DNA of 64,000 nucleotides from an uncultured Senegalimassilia sp. (GTDB lineage: Bacteria; Actinomycetota; Coriobacteriia; Coriobacteriales; Eggerthellaceae). Made by a program: the position numbers and the translations under genes. The notes beneath the pieces are model-generated. The model was not told the DNA's origin, ran no database searches, and worked only from the letters and a program-made list of their open reading frames with translations. Position 1 is the first letter of the stretch; every line of letters starts with the position of its first letter. The DNA lies in contig NZ_CABQJR010000003.1 of the NCBI RefSeq assembly GCF_902464545.1, positions 52,842-116,841 on the forward strand. The letters are read 5' to 3'. Positions 51,929-60,313 of this stretch are shown here, piece after piece.

Positions 51929-53814
51929 GACGTGTACTGGTCCATGAAGTCTAGGATCTCCTGGCGGGAGTGCAGGCCCGTTTTCGCGTAGATGCGCTTG
52001 ATGTGGGCGTGTGCGGTGCTGGGGCTGATGTAAAGCTCCTCGGCAACGCGCTTTTGCGTCCAGCCCAGCGCGTACAACGCAAGCACTTCCACCTCGCGAT
52101 CGGAGAGCAGGAACTGCTTGCCCATCTGTTCGGCATTATTTCGCATGGTGGCCTTGCGGATATCGGCTATGGAGTCGCCCTCGTCAAGGCCCATCAGCCG
52201 CACCAGCCGCATCCCGTGTTTGGAGTCGGGTTGCGCGTTGCGGCTCTCGTCTGCCGCTTCATCCTGATCGACGTTTTCGGTGGGCATTATCCCCGCGCAT
52301 TGCAAGGGGCTGGCGCCACCGGCGCCCACAGGTGCCGCATTCACGCAAGCGCTGCATTCGCCGTAGCCGCCTGCGTTGTCTTTCAGAATCGTAAGAGCTT
52401 CAACGTTCGCTTGCGCCCGCGACAGCTGCTTCTCCAGGCGCTCCATGCGGCGCACGTGCAGATCGTGGCGCTCATCGGCTTCCATCTGGGAGACCTTGAG
52501 GAACTGGCCGAGCGCAACCTGTGTGGAGATGACCACGCAGGTGCCCATGATGGCATTGATGAGCAGGTCGTTCGTGGAAAGCGATTGCACGTTTATCAGC
52601 GTCACGCGTGCGATGGCGCGGCAGCCGAGCCACACGATCCAGCCGCCCAGGGCGTAGTAATACGGGTCGCGCCAGCCGAAGCTCATGAACGCGATGATGA
52701 TGTACCAGGTGAACGCCACCAGCAGCGCGTTGAGCGTGGTGGTGAACACGGCGCCGATATCCGGCATGTCGGGGAAGGCCGCATACAGCACCAGTGCGGC
52801 GCACGCGAACAGCTCCAAGAGGATGAACATGCCCACGGTCATGACGCTCTTGCGCTTGTGCATCATCATGGAAATGACGATGACGCAGATGGCTATGGTG
52901 AGCAGGCCATATGCAACTCGGGTGGCGGGCTGGAACGCGATGGGCACGCCGTCGGGGTAGCCGCGCAAAAAGCCGTCCACGATGGAGAGCACGCCGATGC
53001 TCGTTGCCGTCGCCGTGAGGAAGCGCTTGCTCGACAGCAGCGTGGTGGCGAACCCGAAGAAGTCGTCGTTGGGCGTGAACGACTCGATGTCGTTCGCCAG
53101 CTTGTTTTTGCGCGCGCTCAGCATGCAGGGGAACTGCAGGAGGGCGAGCGCGGCGGCAACGTAGAAGCCGTAGGTGCCGATGAGCGAGCAAACGTAAATC
53201 TCCACCTCGCTGATGGCAAGGGCGCTGAACACATACAGCACGGCGGTGGTGCTGCCGCATCCGCGTGCGCGGCGCAGCCAATAGAAGATGGCGAACGACC
53301 CGAAGAACGTGACGGCAACGCATAGCCAGAAATGCACGTTCGGCGAGAAGGCGCCTGCAACGTGGGCCAGGGGAAGGATAAGGACGCATGCCGCTTCCAG
53401 CACGATGCACGTGCGCATGATGCGGTTGGTGGTGCGCTTCTTCAGGCGGATTTTCCGCACTCCGATGACCAGCATGATAACGGCCATGATGGAAAGCGCC
53501 GCAAGCATGGCGCCGTCGGTGAATATGCCCTCGTCGGTGTGGGTGTAGCTACCGTAGCCGGCGACGATGAGGCCGGCGCGCGCGAAGCACAGGCCCAAGA
53601 TGGAGGGGATGAGCGGGATGTACAGGGTGAGCAGCTTCATGCCGGTTGGCATAGGGTGAGCGGCGTCATCGGGCGCAAGGCGGTCCGTGCGCGTTTGGGC
53701 GCTCGGCTCCGCTCCGACGGCGCTTGAAGCGCTTGCCGGTTGCCTAGAGGCCGAGGCCCCTCCCTGCCCTTGTGCGCGCTGAGCGATCGAGTCGCCCGCT
53801 TTGTTGATCCTCAC
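51925..53814 (-). CDS. Membrane-anchored LuxR-family transcription regulator
   Basis: A regulator of about 629 residues. After roughly 60 polar residues come about twelve hydrophobic helices, forming a polytopic sensor domain. A linker with a heptad-like stretch (RRMERLEKQLSRAQANVEAL) follows. The C-terminal LuxR helix-turn-helix is LLSDREVEVLALYALGWTQKRVAEELYISPSTAHAHIKRIYAK. This architecture is expanded in Eggerthellaceae, where members control catabolic and reductase genes. The GTG start at 53814 is chosen because AGGAGGA stands 3 bp before it; the frame is open to 53868. The CCCTCAAAGAGGG palindrome lies 81 bp upstream, suggesting autoregulation. Confidence 0.88.
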   Translation of the reverse strand: MRINKAGDSIAQRAQGQGGASASRQPASASSAVGAEPSAQTRTDRLAPDDAAHPMPTGMKLLTLYIPLIPSILGLCFARAGLIVAGYGSYTHTDEGIFTDGAMLAALSIMAVIMLVIGVRKIRLKKRTTNRIMRTCIVLEAACVLILPLAHVAGAFSPNVHFWLCVAVTFFGSFAIFYWLRRARGCGSTTAVLYVFSALAISEVEIYVCSLIGTYGFYVAAALALLQFPCMLSARKNKLANDIESFTPNDDFFGFATTLLSSKRFLTATATSIGVLSIVDGFLRGYPDGVPIAFQPATRVAYGLLTIAICVIVISMMMHKRKSVMTVGMFILLELFACAALVLYAAFPDMPDIGAVFTTTLNALLVAFTWYIIIAFMSFGWRDPYYYALGGWIVWLGCRAIARVTLINVQSLSTNDLLINAIMGTCVVISTQVALGQFLKVSQMEADERHDLHVRRMERLEKQLSRAQANVEALTILKDNAGGYGECSACVNAAPVGAGGASPLQCAGIMPTENVDQDEAADESRNAQPDSKHGMRLVRLMGLDEGDSIADIRKATMRNNAEQMGKQFLLSDREVEVLALYALGWTQKRVAEELYISPSTAHAHIKRIYAKTGLHSRQEILDFMDQYTS

Positions 53815-53894
53815 TGATCCTCCTGGTTTATGCAGCGCGATTTGCCAGGTGGCCGTCCCTCTCCCCAAAAGGCCGGCTTACTTGTTCGCAAATT

Positions 53895-53907
53895 CCCTCA
53901 AAGAGGG
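53895..53907. promoter_or_regulatory. CCCTCAAAGAGGG palindrome, site A
   Basis: A perfect inverted repeat CCCTC-AAA-GAGGG between the divergent LuxR regulator and IscU-like gene, with AATT before and TAT after. The same motif occurs twice at 58491-58595. It is 85 bp before the IscU-like start and could control either direction. Confidence 0.75.
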
Positions 53908-53991
53908 TATGCGCGAAACGCCATGTTCGCCATCATAACATATGGGAAATAACGCATAGTAACAGCAACGTTAACTGTAGGGGGTATCGAT

Positions 53992-54651
53992 ATGGCGAAC
54001 GAGCAGGAAATCACGTTCGATGAACCGGATGAGGGCCGTGACATCTACCACGAGCCGGACGACCGTGCGCTCATCCGCACGAAGGACGTGTATCAGACCG
54101 AGCTGGACAACGGCGTGGAAGGCTACTCGGAAACGATGCTCGCCATCGTGGCGAACTTCAAGAACGCCGGCAAGCCCGAGGGCTTCAACGTGCAGAGCAT
54201 GGTGGGCAAGTCGAAGCGCGGCGAAGTGGCGTTGCGCCTGTTCGCGGTGGTCGACGACTCCGTTGCCGACCCGGTGTTCGTGAAGGTGGGCTTCAAGAGC
54301 CGCGGGTGCCTGGCCATGACCGGTTGCGCAAGCGCCATCTGCTCCATGATCGAGGGCAAGACGTTCTCGCAGGCGTTTGAGCTGACGCCCAAGGACGTGG
54401 AGCTTGCGGTCGACGGCGTGCCAACGGGCAAAGGGCATACCACCCTGTTCGCCATCGAGGCCGTGCGCGGCTTGGTGGGCGATTGGATGTACCGTTGCGG
54501 TATGTCGCTCGCGGAGATGGACGAGAAGCTGCCCTGCGACGAGATGTCAGTGGCGTGCTTGATGTGCGAGCATTGCAGCCTGCGCGACACGCGCGTCGAG
54601 ATGAGGGTTAACGAGGCCATCGCGAAGCAGAAGGCCGGCGAGGCGAAATGA
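53992..54651 (+). CDS. IscU/NifU-like scaffold protein with missing ligands
   Basis: A 219-residue protein with the IscU fold pattern. YSETMLAIVANFKNAGKPEG, FKSRGCLAMTGCASAICSMIEGKTFSQAFE and DVELAVDGVPTGKGHTTLFAIEAVRGLVGDW align with the scaffold's conserved blocks. The middle ligand cysteine is kept (C106, with C112 nearby). The first (ApaCGD in IscU) reads KSKRGEV, and the HC pair reads HT. Extra cysteines occur in the C-terminal extension (LPCDEMSVACLMCEHCSL). It may bind a cluster differently or serve another role. It overlaps the next gene by 4 bp. No iscS or suf genes are near. Confidence 0.75.
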   Translation: MANEQEITFDEPDEGRDIYHEPDDRALIRTKDVYQTELDNGVEGYSETMLAIVANFKNAGKPEGFNVQSMVGKSKRGEVALRLFAVVDDSVADPVFVKVGFKSRGCLAMTGCASAICSMIEGKTFSQAFELTPKDVELAVDGVPTGKGHTTLFAIEAVRGLVGDWMYRCGMSLAEMDEKLPCDEMSVACLMCEHCSLRDTRVEMRVNEAIAKQKAGEAK

Positions 54652-55874
54652 GCGAGCAGATGAAGACGGCCGGGGAGTCTCTGGGCCAGGATATCGTTTC
54701 GGAAGACGCGGAATCGGCGGTGGGGGAGGTTGCCGCCGACCAGGGCGTCGCAGCCGCTGGGAATGCGGAAGCTGCCGCAGCCGGCGTCGATGAGGCACCT
54801 GAAGGGGAAGCGGCCGACGAGCCCACGGAGGAGGAGCTTGCGGCCGCACGCGAGCTGGCCGAGAATAACGCGCTTGCCGATGTGTTCGATGACGTGCGCA
54901 AACAGTCTGCCGACAGCCACCTGGTCACGCCCGAGCGTTGGCCAGAGATCGGCTTGGTACCCGAGCATATGACGGCCGAGGACTTCGAGATGTTCGTGTA
55001 CGAATGGCTCGAGGATTACCAGGCGGAACACAAGGAAGAGATCGAGGCGGAGCGCGCCGCCGAGCGCGCGAAGGCCGCCGCGGTGCGTTCTGCCACTCGA
55101 GCGGTGGGCGTGCCCCCGAAGATCCCGAACCGCCGTTTGGAGCAGATCGAGGCCGACAATGAGGCGAAGGCGGCCGAGGCTGCCGATAAGGCGCCGGAAG
55201 CCGTTGAGGATTCCGCTGAAGCCGAGTCCGCTGCGGACGTCGATGCTTCCGTGCAGGTCGATAACGCTGCGGAATCCGCCGAAAGCGCCGCCGTTGCCGC
55301 AACGCCTGCGGCTTCTGAGCCCGCCCCGGGTTCCCCTGATAGCGCAGCCGAAGATGAGCAGCCTGCCGATGACGACAGGAGCCCCTTCGCCGGCTTGCGC
55401 ATCCCCGAGGGCTACCGCCTTGAGCAGATCGAGGGCGAATGGGTGCTCGTGGAGGACGAGAACGCCGCGCCCGTGCGCAAGGAGATCAAGTGCAACCGCA
55501 TCAAGGTGCTCATGGGTATGCACAGCTACTATCTCTACGACGAGACGCTCATGACCGCCAGCTACGCTCGCTGGGCATTCCTGGCAGCCGAGGATAACCC
55601 GGTGGTCACGTTCGTCGAGTGCGTGCGCGAGGATTCGCGCGTGTACCCGCGACCTTATGCCGCCGAGTGCCTGAAGAACCCGCCCTTCCGCATGACCGAC
55701 GAGCAGATCGAGGAAACGTGGCAGGCCGTGCGCGATTCCGGCAACTATCCGGACATCGAGCGCACCGAGGCATCCAGCGGCGACGTGTACTACTACTCAA
55801 CGCAGTACCTCGAGCCCGGTTACGCGGCATCGCTGGCGGAATACGACGCAGTGGAGCGCCCTGCCGACGTGTAA
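54648..55874 (+). CDS. Hypothetical acidic protein, coupled to IscU-like gene
   Basis: I do not recognise this 408-residue protein. Residues 1-70 and about 165-250 are acidic, Ala/Glu-rich and probably disordered. Between them is a helical segment (LADVFDDVRKQSADSHLV, EDFEMFVYEWLEDYQAEHKEEI). The C-terminal 140 residues look folded: LRIPEGYRLEQIEGEWVLVE, KCNRIKVLMGMHSYYLYDET, SGDVYYYSTQYLEPGY. No membrane helix or signal. ATGA overlap with the IscU-like gene indicates coupled translation, so the two probably act together. A strong terminator follows. Confidence 0.8.
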   Translation: MSEQMKTAGESLGQDIVSEDAESAVGEVAADQGVAAAGNAEAAAAGVDEAPEGEAADEPTEEELAAARELAENNALADVFDDVRKQSADSHLVTPERWPEIGLVPEHMTAEDFEMFVYEWLEDYQAEHKEEIEAERAAERAKAAAVRSATRAVGVPPKIPNRRLEQIEADNEAKAAEAADKAPEAVEDSAEAESAADVDASVQVDNAAESAESAAVAATPAASEPAPGSPDSAAEDEQPADDDRSPFAGLRIPEGYRLEQIEGEWVLVEDENAAPVRKEIKCNRIKVLMGMHSYYLYDETLMTASYARWAFLAAEDNPVVTFVECVREDSRVYPRPYAAECLKNPPFRMTDEQIEETWQAVRDSGNYPDIERTEASSGDVYYYSTQYLEPGYAASLAEYDAVERPADV

Positions 55875-55915
55875 TGCCCGACGAGGGCCTAGCGCGCAGC
55901 GGCAGTACGCAATGC

Positions 55916-55955
55916 AATGCGCCCCGAGCAGTCTCGCCCGGGGCGCATTTTTTTT
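55916..55955 (+). terminator. Terminator after the IscU-like operon
   Basis: AATGCGCCCCG / CGGGGCGCATT with a 12-nt loop, ending in eight T residues. The 55956-56156 stretch between this and the next terminator holds no gene I can support. Confidence 0.95.
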
Positions 55956-56156
55956 GCGAAGAGGTGCTATCCCCCCTCATTGCATCTTTTCTTGTCTCCC
56001 TGTAAATGGGCGTCTCCTGGAATTCGCACCAGCCTTCGGGATAGCGAGATCGTTTCTCCTTGGCTCATGCCGACCGGCTGGGATAAAGGCGGGATGTGGA
56101 CGCGCTCCTTGTTCCATAGCCGTAGAAGCCCGCATGCCAGAATCGCTCTAGAACGC

Positions 56157-56193
56157 AAAAACGCCCCCCGCTGTCTGCGCAACGGGGGGCGTT
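56157..56193 (-). terminator. Terminator of AOR gene (minus strand)
   Basis: AACGCCCCCCG / CGGGGGGCGTT with a 12-nt loop; on the minus strand a TTTTT run follows. It lies 46 bp past the AOR stop. Confidence 0.92.
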
Positions 56194-56238
56194 CGCGATT
56201 CAAGCTTGCTTTGCTGGTCTAGCTTGCCAGCTTAGCGT

Positions 56239-58377
56239 TTACGGCAGCAGGTTCAGGCTCTGCAGCTCGGCCTTGACGTCGTCCATGCCGTAGTAGTCCA
56301 GGCAGTCGGCCGTCGGGCAGCCCTTCTCGGAATCCCAACCAAACTTCTCGTACAGCATGGTCAGGCCCTTCTGGAAGTCTTCCTTCTCCATCTTGTCGGT
56401 GCCCTTGGTGAACGGCTCCTTGTCCGGGTCCTTGGTGAACGGCCACTGGGTGATGACGTCGTGGATGGTGCGGCAGTCGTTGCAGCCCATCTTGCCGTCC
56501 TTGTCGGTCATGCCGCGCACGGTGTTGGCGCGCTGCAGCGTCATGATCTTGGCGGCGCGCTTGTACAGCTCGTCGGTGGTGATGTCCTCGCCGGTGACGG
56601 CCTTGTAGAACTTGGCCTCCAGGTCGAGGTCGCCGCGGTAGTTGCGGCTCTTCGACGGGGACTGGGCCATCGGCCACACCCAGTTGCACAGCGTCAGCGA
56701 GTCATGCAGCACGTCGGTGACGATAGACCACCAGCAGAAGTTGGCCTTGTGCTCGTTCATCGGCTTGTAGTCCTTCTCGGCGTCCAGAGCATCCTCGCCG
56801 CCCCACAGCTCGGCAGCGATCTGCTGCTTCAGCTCGTGCGGAAGGCCGCACTGCAGCATGTTCTGATGCGAATGGATCATGGGGTCGCGGTTGAACACCA
56901 TGTTCAGCAAGCCGCCGACCTGGCCGTAGGACTCGATTGCGTGGTGCACCGGCCAGCCGCGGTAGTTGATCAGGCAGCTAGCGGTGGTGTCGAACCACTC
57001 CATGTCGTCCCAGCGCGGGCACCACACGATCGGGCCGTGGCCAAGGTAGGACATCTCATTGTCGTTCTGGGCGATGTGCTTGAGCAGCTCCACCATGATG
57101 GTCGGGTCGTTCTTCTCGAACTTGGTCCAGTCGAACATGTTGTACTCGGCCTCGGGCAGCACCTTCTTGAAGATGCCCTTGGACACGCAGTGCGCGATGT
57201 CGCGGTAAATCTGAGCGTAGTTGCACCACATGCCCAGATCGTCCATCGTGCCGCCGACAACCTGGTCCCAGATCAGGCCGTCCTCGGTGGAAGCCTTGAC
57301 GGAAGTGTGATCGCCCAGGATCTTCACCATGTAAATGGAGAACGGGAAGTTCGGCACGCAGGTGTTGCCGGTGATCTCGAAGCCGCCGTTCTTCTTGGCG
57401 TTCGGCACGCGCATGTCGGAGTAGCAGTGAATCGGGCAGCTGTGGCAGCCGTTCATCTTGATGGTGTACTTTTCGGCCTCGGGACCCTCGTCCTTGGTGG
57501 TCTTCATGCAGCGGTAGCCGACGGTGTTGATCTCGCCAGGCTTCGGCTCGCCGGTCTCGATCGGCTCGCCCTCGGCGTCGGCCCAGTACAGGCCCTTGCG
57601 AGCGGTCCAACGGGTGCCCTTGTCGTAGTACTCGGCCCATTCCTGCTGGGTGGACGGCACGACATGGTTGTTGTTGGAGCCGACGATCTCGCGCAGCATG
57701 TAGTCGGACAGGTCTGCCAGGGCCTTCGGGTCCTTGACGTTCACGCTGCCGTTGCCCTCGACGACCAGGGCCTTGAGCTTCTTGGAACCCATGATGCAGC
57801 CCAGGCCGGCGCCGGCGGAGTGGTTACGGGAGTTCATCATGACGGCGTAGGGCAGCAGGTTCTCACCGGCAGGGCCGATGGTCGCCACGCAGGCACGGTT
57901 GCCCTCGAGGCGGTTCAAGGCCTCGGTGGTGGAACGGGTGCCCATGCCCCAGACGAAGGAGGCGTCCTTGATCTCGACCTGATCGTCCTTGATGTGCAGG
58001 TACACCGGCTTGTCGGACTTGCCCTCGACGATGATGGCATCGTAACCGGCCAGCTTGATGCGGGCGCCGATCATGCCGCCGCAGTGTGCGTCGACGACCA
58101 GATGGTCCTTGGTGAACGTGGACAGGAAGCTGATGGTGGTACGGCCAGCCAGCGGCACGCCGGAAGCGGTCAGCGGACCGACGGCGTAAACGATCTTGGA
58201 CTCCTCGGAAAGAGGATCGGTGCCAGCGGGCACCTCGTCGTACATGATCTTGTTAGCAAGGCCCATGCCGCCGATGTATTCCTTATAAGGTGCGGTGGAC
58301 TCGGTGGTGATGCTGCCCGTCGTCAGATTGACGCGCAGGATCTTGCCGGCCCAGCCGTATGACTTCTCGTCAGCCAT
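56239..58377 (-). CDS. Aldehyde:ferredoxin oxidoreductase family tungsten/molybdenum enzyme
   Basis: A 712-residue enzyme of the AOR family, which interconverts aldehydes and carboxylates with ferredoxin, using a tungsten bis-pterin and one [4Fe-4S] cluster. The N-terminal domain begins MADEKSYGWAGKILRVNLTTGSI and holds VGPLTASGVPLAGRTTISF and DAHCGGMIGARIKLAGYDA. The cluster cysteines appear in MNGCHSCPIHC, with a later one in GCNDC. There is no signal peptide, so it should be cytosolic. Its 712 residues exceed the roughly 600 of archaeal AORs. GGAG stands 8-9 bp before the ATG. The divergent Tat-ferredoxin gene shares its regulatory region. Substrate unknown. Confidence 0.92.
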   Translation of the reverse strand: MADEKSYGWAGKILRVNLTTGSITTESTAPYKEYIGGMGLANKIMYDEVPAGTDPLSEESKIVYAVGPLTASGVPLAGRTTISFLSTFTKDHLVVDAHCGGMIGARIKLAGYDAIIVEGKSDKPVYLHIKDDQVEIKDASFVWGMGTRSTTEALNRLEGNRACVATIGPAGENLLPYAVMMNSRNHSAGAGLGCIMGSKKLKALVVEGNGSVNVKDPKALADLSDYMLREIVGSNNNHVVPSTQQEWAEYYDKGTRWTARKGLYWADAEGEPIETGEPKPGEINTVGYRCMKTTKDEGPEAEKYTIKMNGCHSCPIHCYSDMRVPNAKKNGGFEITGNTCVPNFPFSIYMVKILGDHTSVKASTEDGLIWDQVVGGTMDDLGMWCNYAQIYRDIAHCVSKGIFKKVLPEAEYNMFDWTKFEKNDPTIMVELLKHIAQNDNEMSYLGHGPIVWCPRWDDMEWFDTTASCLINYRGWPVHHAIESYGQVGGLLNMVFNRDPMIHSHQNMLQCGLPHELKQQIAAELWGGEDALDAEKDYKPMNEHKANFCWWSIVTDVLHDSLTLCNWVWPMAQSPSKSRNYRGDLDLEAKFYKAVTGEDITTDELYKRAAKIMTLQRANTVRGMTDKDGKMGCNDCRTIHDVITQWPFTKDPDKEPFTKGTDKMEKEDFQKGLTMLYEKFGWDSEKGCPTADCLDYYGMDDVKAELQSLNLLP

Positions 58378-58490
58378 GTTGCATCTCCAAATCTCTTCTC
58401 GATACATGCGTTGCGTGACATGTCGGGCGATTCGGGTGCAGACGACAATTCGTCACTGGGCAGTGTTGCGCACCTTATGAATCGGGTATC

Positions 58491-58503
58491 CCCTCTTTGA
58501 GGG
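58491..58503. promoter_or_regulatory. CCCTCTTTGAGGG palindrome, site B
   Basis: Perfect inverted repeat, 114 bp from the AOR start. Its extended complement ACCCTCAAAGAGGGGATACCC matches site C at 19 of 21 positions in opposite orientation. Confidence 0.75.
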
Positions 58504-58582
58504 TAATTTATGGAAATGGCCTGGTAAACGGCGAACGGATTCGATTTTCCGGCGAATGAGGGGACAAATTCGATCGCATTGA

Positions 58583-58595
58583 CCCCCAAAGAGGG
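58583..58595. promoter_or_regulatory. CCCCCAAAGAGGG palindrome, site C
   Basis: One-mismatch copy of the motif, followed by GATACC as in site B. A -10-like CATACT (58619-58624) on the plus strand would put the site centre near -42, where class II activators bind. The rest of the 58378-58762 gap has no gene. Confidence 0.7.
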
Positions 58596-58762
58596 GATAC
58601 CGAAAAAGTGGTGAGCCGCATACTACTTACCGTTGCGTGACCCGGAAAGGGCGAAGAGTGTGCGCCGGAAATCAGAAGGGACGAGGCGGACGAGGCCTCG
58701 GCTGAGGGAGGAACCGGCGCAAGGTAGCGACTCACCAATATATGTGAGGGGGAGTACTGAGA

Positions 58763-59452
58763 ATGTCAGATACGAATACAAGCGGCAGCGCCCCGGTCAA
58801 GAAGAACATCACCCGCCGCGACGTGCTGGCCATGGCCGGCTGCGGCGTTGCAGGTTTGGTCGTCGGTGGCGCGCTGGCCAGCTGGGGTGTAACCCAGGAG
58901 TCCATCGCATCCGGCCGCATCGAGCTGCGCACCACGCCCACCAAGATGATCGTCACCGATCGCGCCCGTTGCTCGGGTTGCCAGCGCTGCGAGATGATGT
59001 GCACGCTGAAGAACGACGGCCGCGTGTGCCAGCACATCGCCCGCGTGCGTGTGTGGGATAACTATTACTGGGGCAAGTCCGCCGACACCGGCGACGGCTC
59101 CTTCGGCGACGGCAAGGGTGCTTGCGAGTTCACCGTCGAGCACTGCAAGCAGTGCGCCGACCCGCAGTGCGTGAAGTACTGCCCGGTCCACGCCATCTAC
59201 GCCGACGAGAAGACCGGCGCCCGCACGGTCGACACCAAGAAGTGCATCGGCTGCGGCATGTGCAGCCAGGCTTGCCCCTGGAACATGCCCCGCGTCGACA
59301 CCGAGACCGGCGTGTCCACGAAGTGCATCTCCTGCGGCCGCTGCGCAGAGCAGTGCCCCAACGGCGCCATCCAGTTCATCGATTGGCAGGATATCGCGCA
59401 GAAGATCATCGACGAGGGCATCGTTCGCACGACGACCGCGGTCACCGCGTAA
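58763..59452 (+). CDS. Tat-signal polyferredoxin (four [4Fe-4S])
   Basis: A 229-residue iron-sulfur protein. The twin-arginine segment ITRRDVLAMAGCGVAG at about residue 16 precedes a hydrophobic stretch, predicting export. Four cysteine groups follow: CSGCQRCEMMC, CKQCADPQCVKYCP, CIGCGMCSQACP and CISCGRCAEQCP. It is divergent from the AOR gene and leads the TorD-MopB-PsrB-NrfD gene run (109 bp gap to TorD). An exported location is at odds with cytosolic AOR, so it more likely serves the exported molybdoenzyme, unless the signal is an uncleaved anchor. Confidence 0.88.
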   Translation: MSDTNTSGSAPVKKNITRRDVLAMAGCGVAGLVVGGALASWGVTQESIASGRIELRTTPTKMIVTDRARCSGCQRCEMMCTLKNDGRVCQHIARVRVWDNYYWGKSADTGDGSFGDGKGACEFTVEHCKQCADPQCVKYCPVHAIYADEKTGARTVDTKKCIGCGMCSQACPWNMPRVDTETGVSTKCISCGRCAEQCPNGAIQFIDWQDIAQKIIDEGIVRTTTAVTA

Positions 59453-59561
59453 TCGTTTCGGGGCGATATACCCCGCATGATGCGAACGCCCGCGCGGCAA
59501 GCGCGGGATAAGAAAGGTTTAAGACCTTATAACCGCGACCAAGGAAAGGAGTGAGCGCGAG

Positions 59562-60254
59562 ATGATGGACGACGCAGCGGTGTTCTCGGTGCTTTCGAAG
59601 TGCTTCGGTTCCGTTGAGAAGGACGAATGGAAGCAGATGACGCGCAGCGCTGCCTGGGCCGAGTTCATGGACGGCGTTCGCCGTCTTTTGCAGGACGACA
59701 CGCGTTTCGGCAAGCAGGCAACCCCCATCGAGCGCATGCATGTGCGCGCGCCCATGCAGGAATTCCTTTCCGCCAACGAGGTCGACGAGCTGTTCTGCCC
59801 TCCGCTTTTCGATGAGAAGCAGGGTTTTGCGGCGCGTCACTTCACCGGAGGGCTTCCCCAGTCGGCGATTCCCGTGGAATCGCTGTACACGGATTGGAAC
59901 ACCCCCGGCAACGTGAATCCGCTCATCGGCAAGCAGAAGGGCCTGTACCTAGGCGCTTCGGCGCGTTACATGCGGGCATTGATCGAGCAGCTGGGCCTGG
60001 AGGTGCCGGCGGAATACGCCGACTGCCCCGATCACCTGGCATTGGAGCTCGACTTGGTGGCAGTTCTGCTGCGAAGCGGCATGGACGCCGAAGCCCGTCA
60101 GTTTGTGGCCGAGCGCTTCGATTGGTTGACCGATTACCGGTTGAAGCTGCTGAAGCTTGACGATGACGCGCGGTTCTACATCAGCCTGGTCGACGTGATC
60201 TTGGGCATCTGCGCGGAACAGCGCGCGGAGTCCGAGTCCGACCAAACGGCTTGA
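59562..60254 (+). CDS. TorD/DmsD-family molybdoenzyme chaperone
   Basis: A 230-residue cytosolic helical chaperone that guards the Tat signal and cofactor insertion of a molybdoenzyme. The family marks are IPVESLYTDW in the middle and CPDHLALELDLVAVLL with the conserved PDHL. AAAGGAG precedes the ATG by 10 bp. It lies 59 bp before the PsrA-like catalytic gene, its expected client. The much larger molybdoenzyme at 23018 has no such chaperone beside it. Confidence 0.9.
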   Translation: MMDDAAVFSVLSKCFGSVEKDEWKQMTRSAAWAEFMDGVRRLLQDDTRFGKQATPIERMHVRAPMQEFLSANEVDELFCPPLFDEKQGFAARHFTGGLPQSAIPVESLYTDWNTPGNVNPLIGKQKGLYLGASARYMRALIEQLGLEVPAEYADCPDHLALELDLVAVLLRSGMDAEARQFVAERFDWLTDYRLKLLKLDDDARFYISLVDVILGICAEQRAESESDQTA

Positions 60255-60313
60255 TGGCGGTTCGCATCATGGATGAAACGATGACGCAGGATGCATATAG
60301 AGAGGAATCAGCA

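Noticed and set aside
55967..56203. 78-codon minus-strand frame between two terminators
   Set aside because: It crosses the AOR terminator stem, and has no ribosome binding site or recognisable motif.
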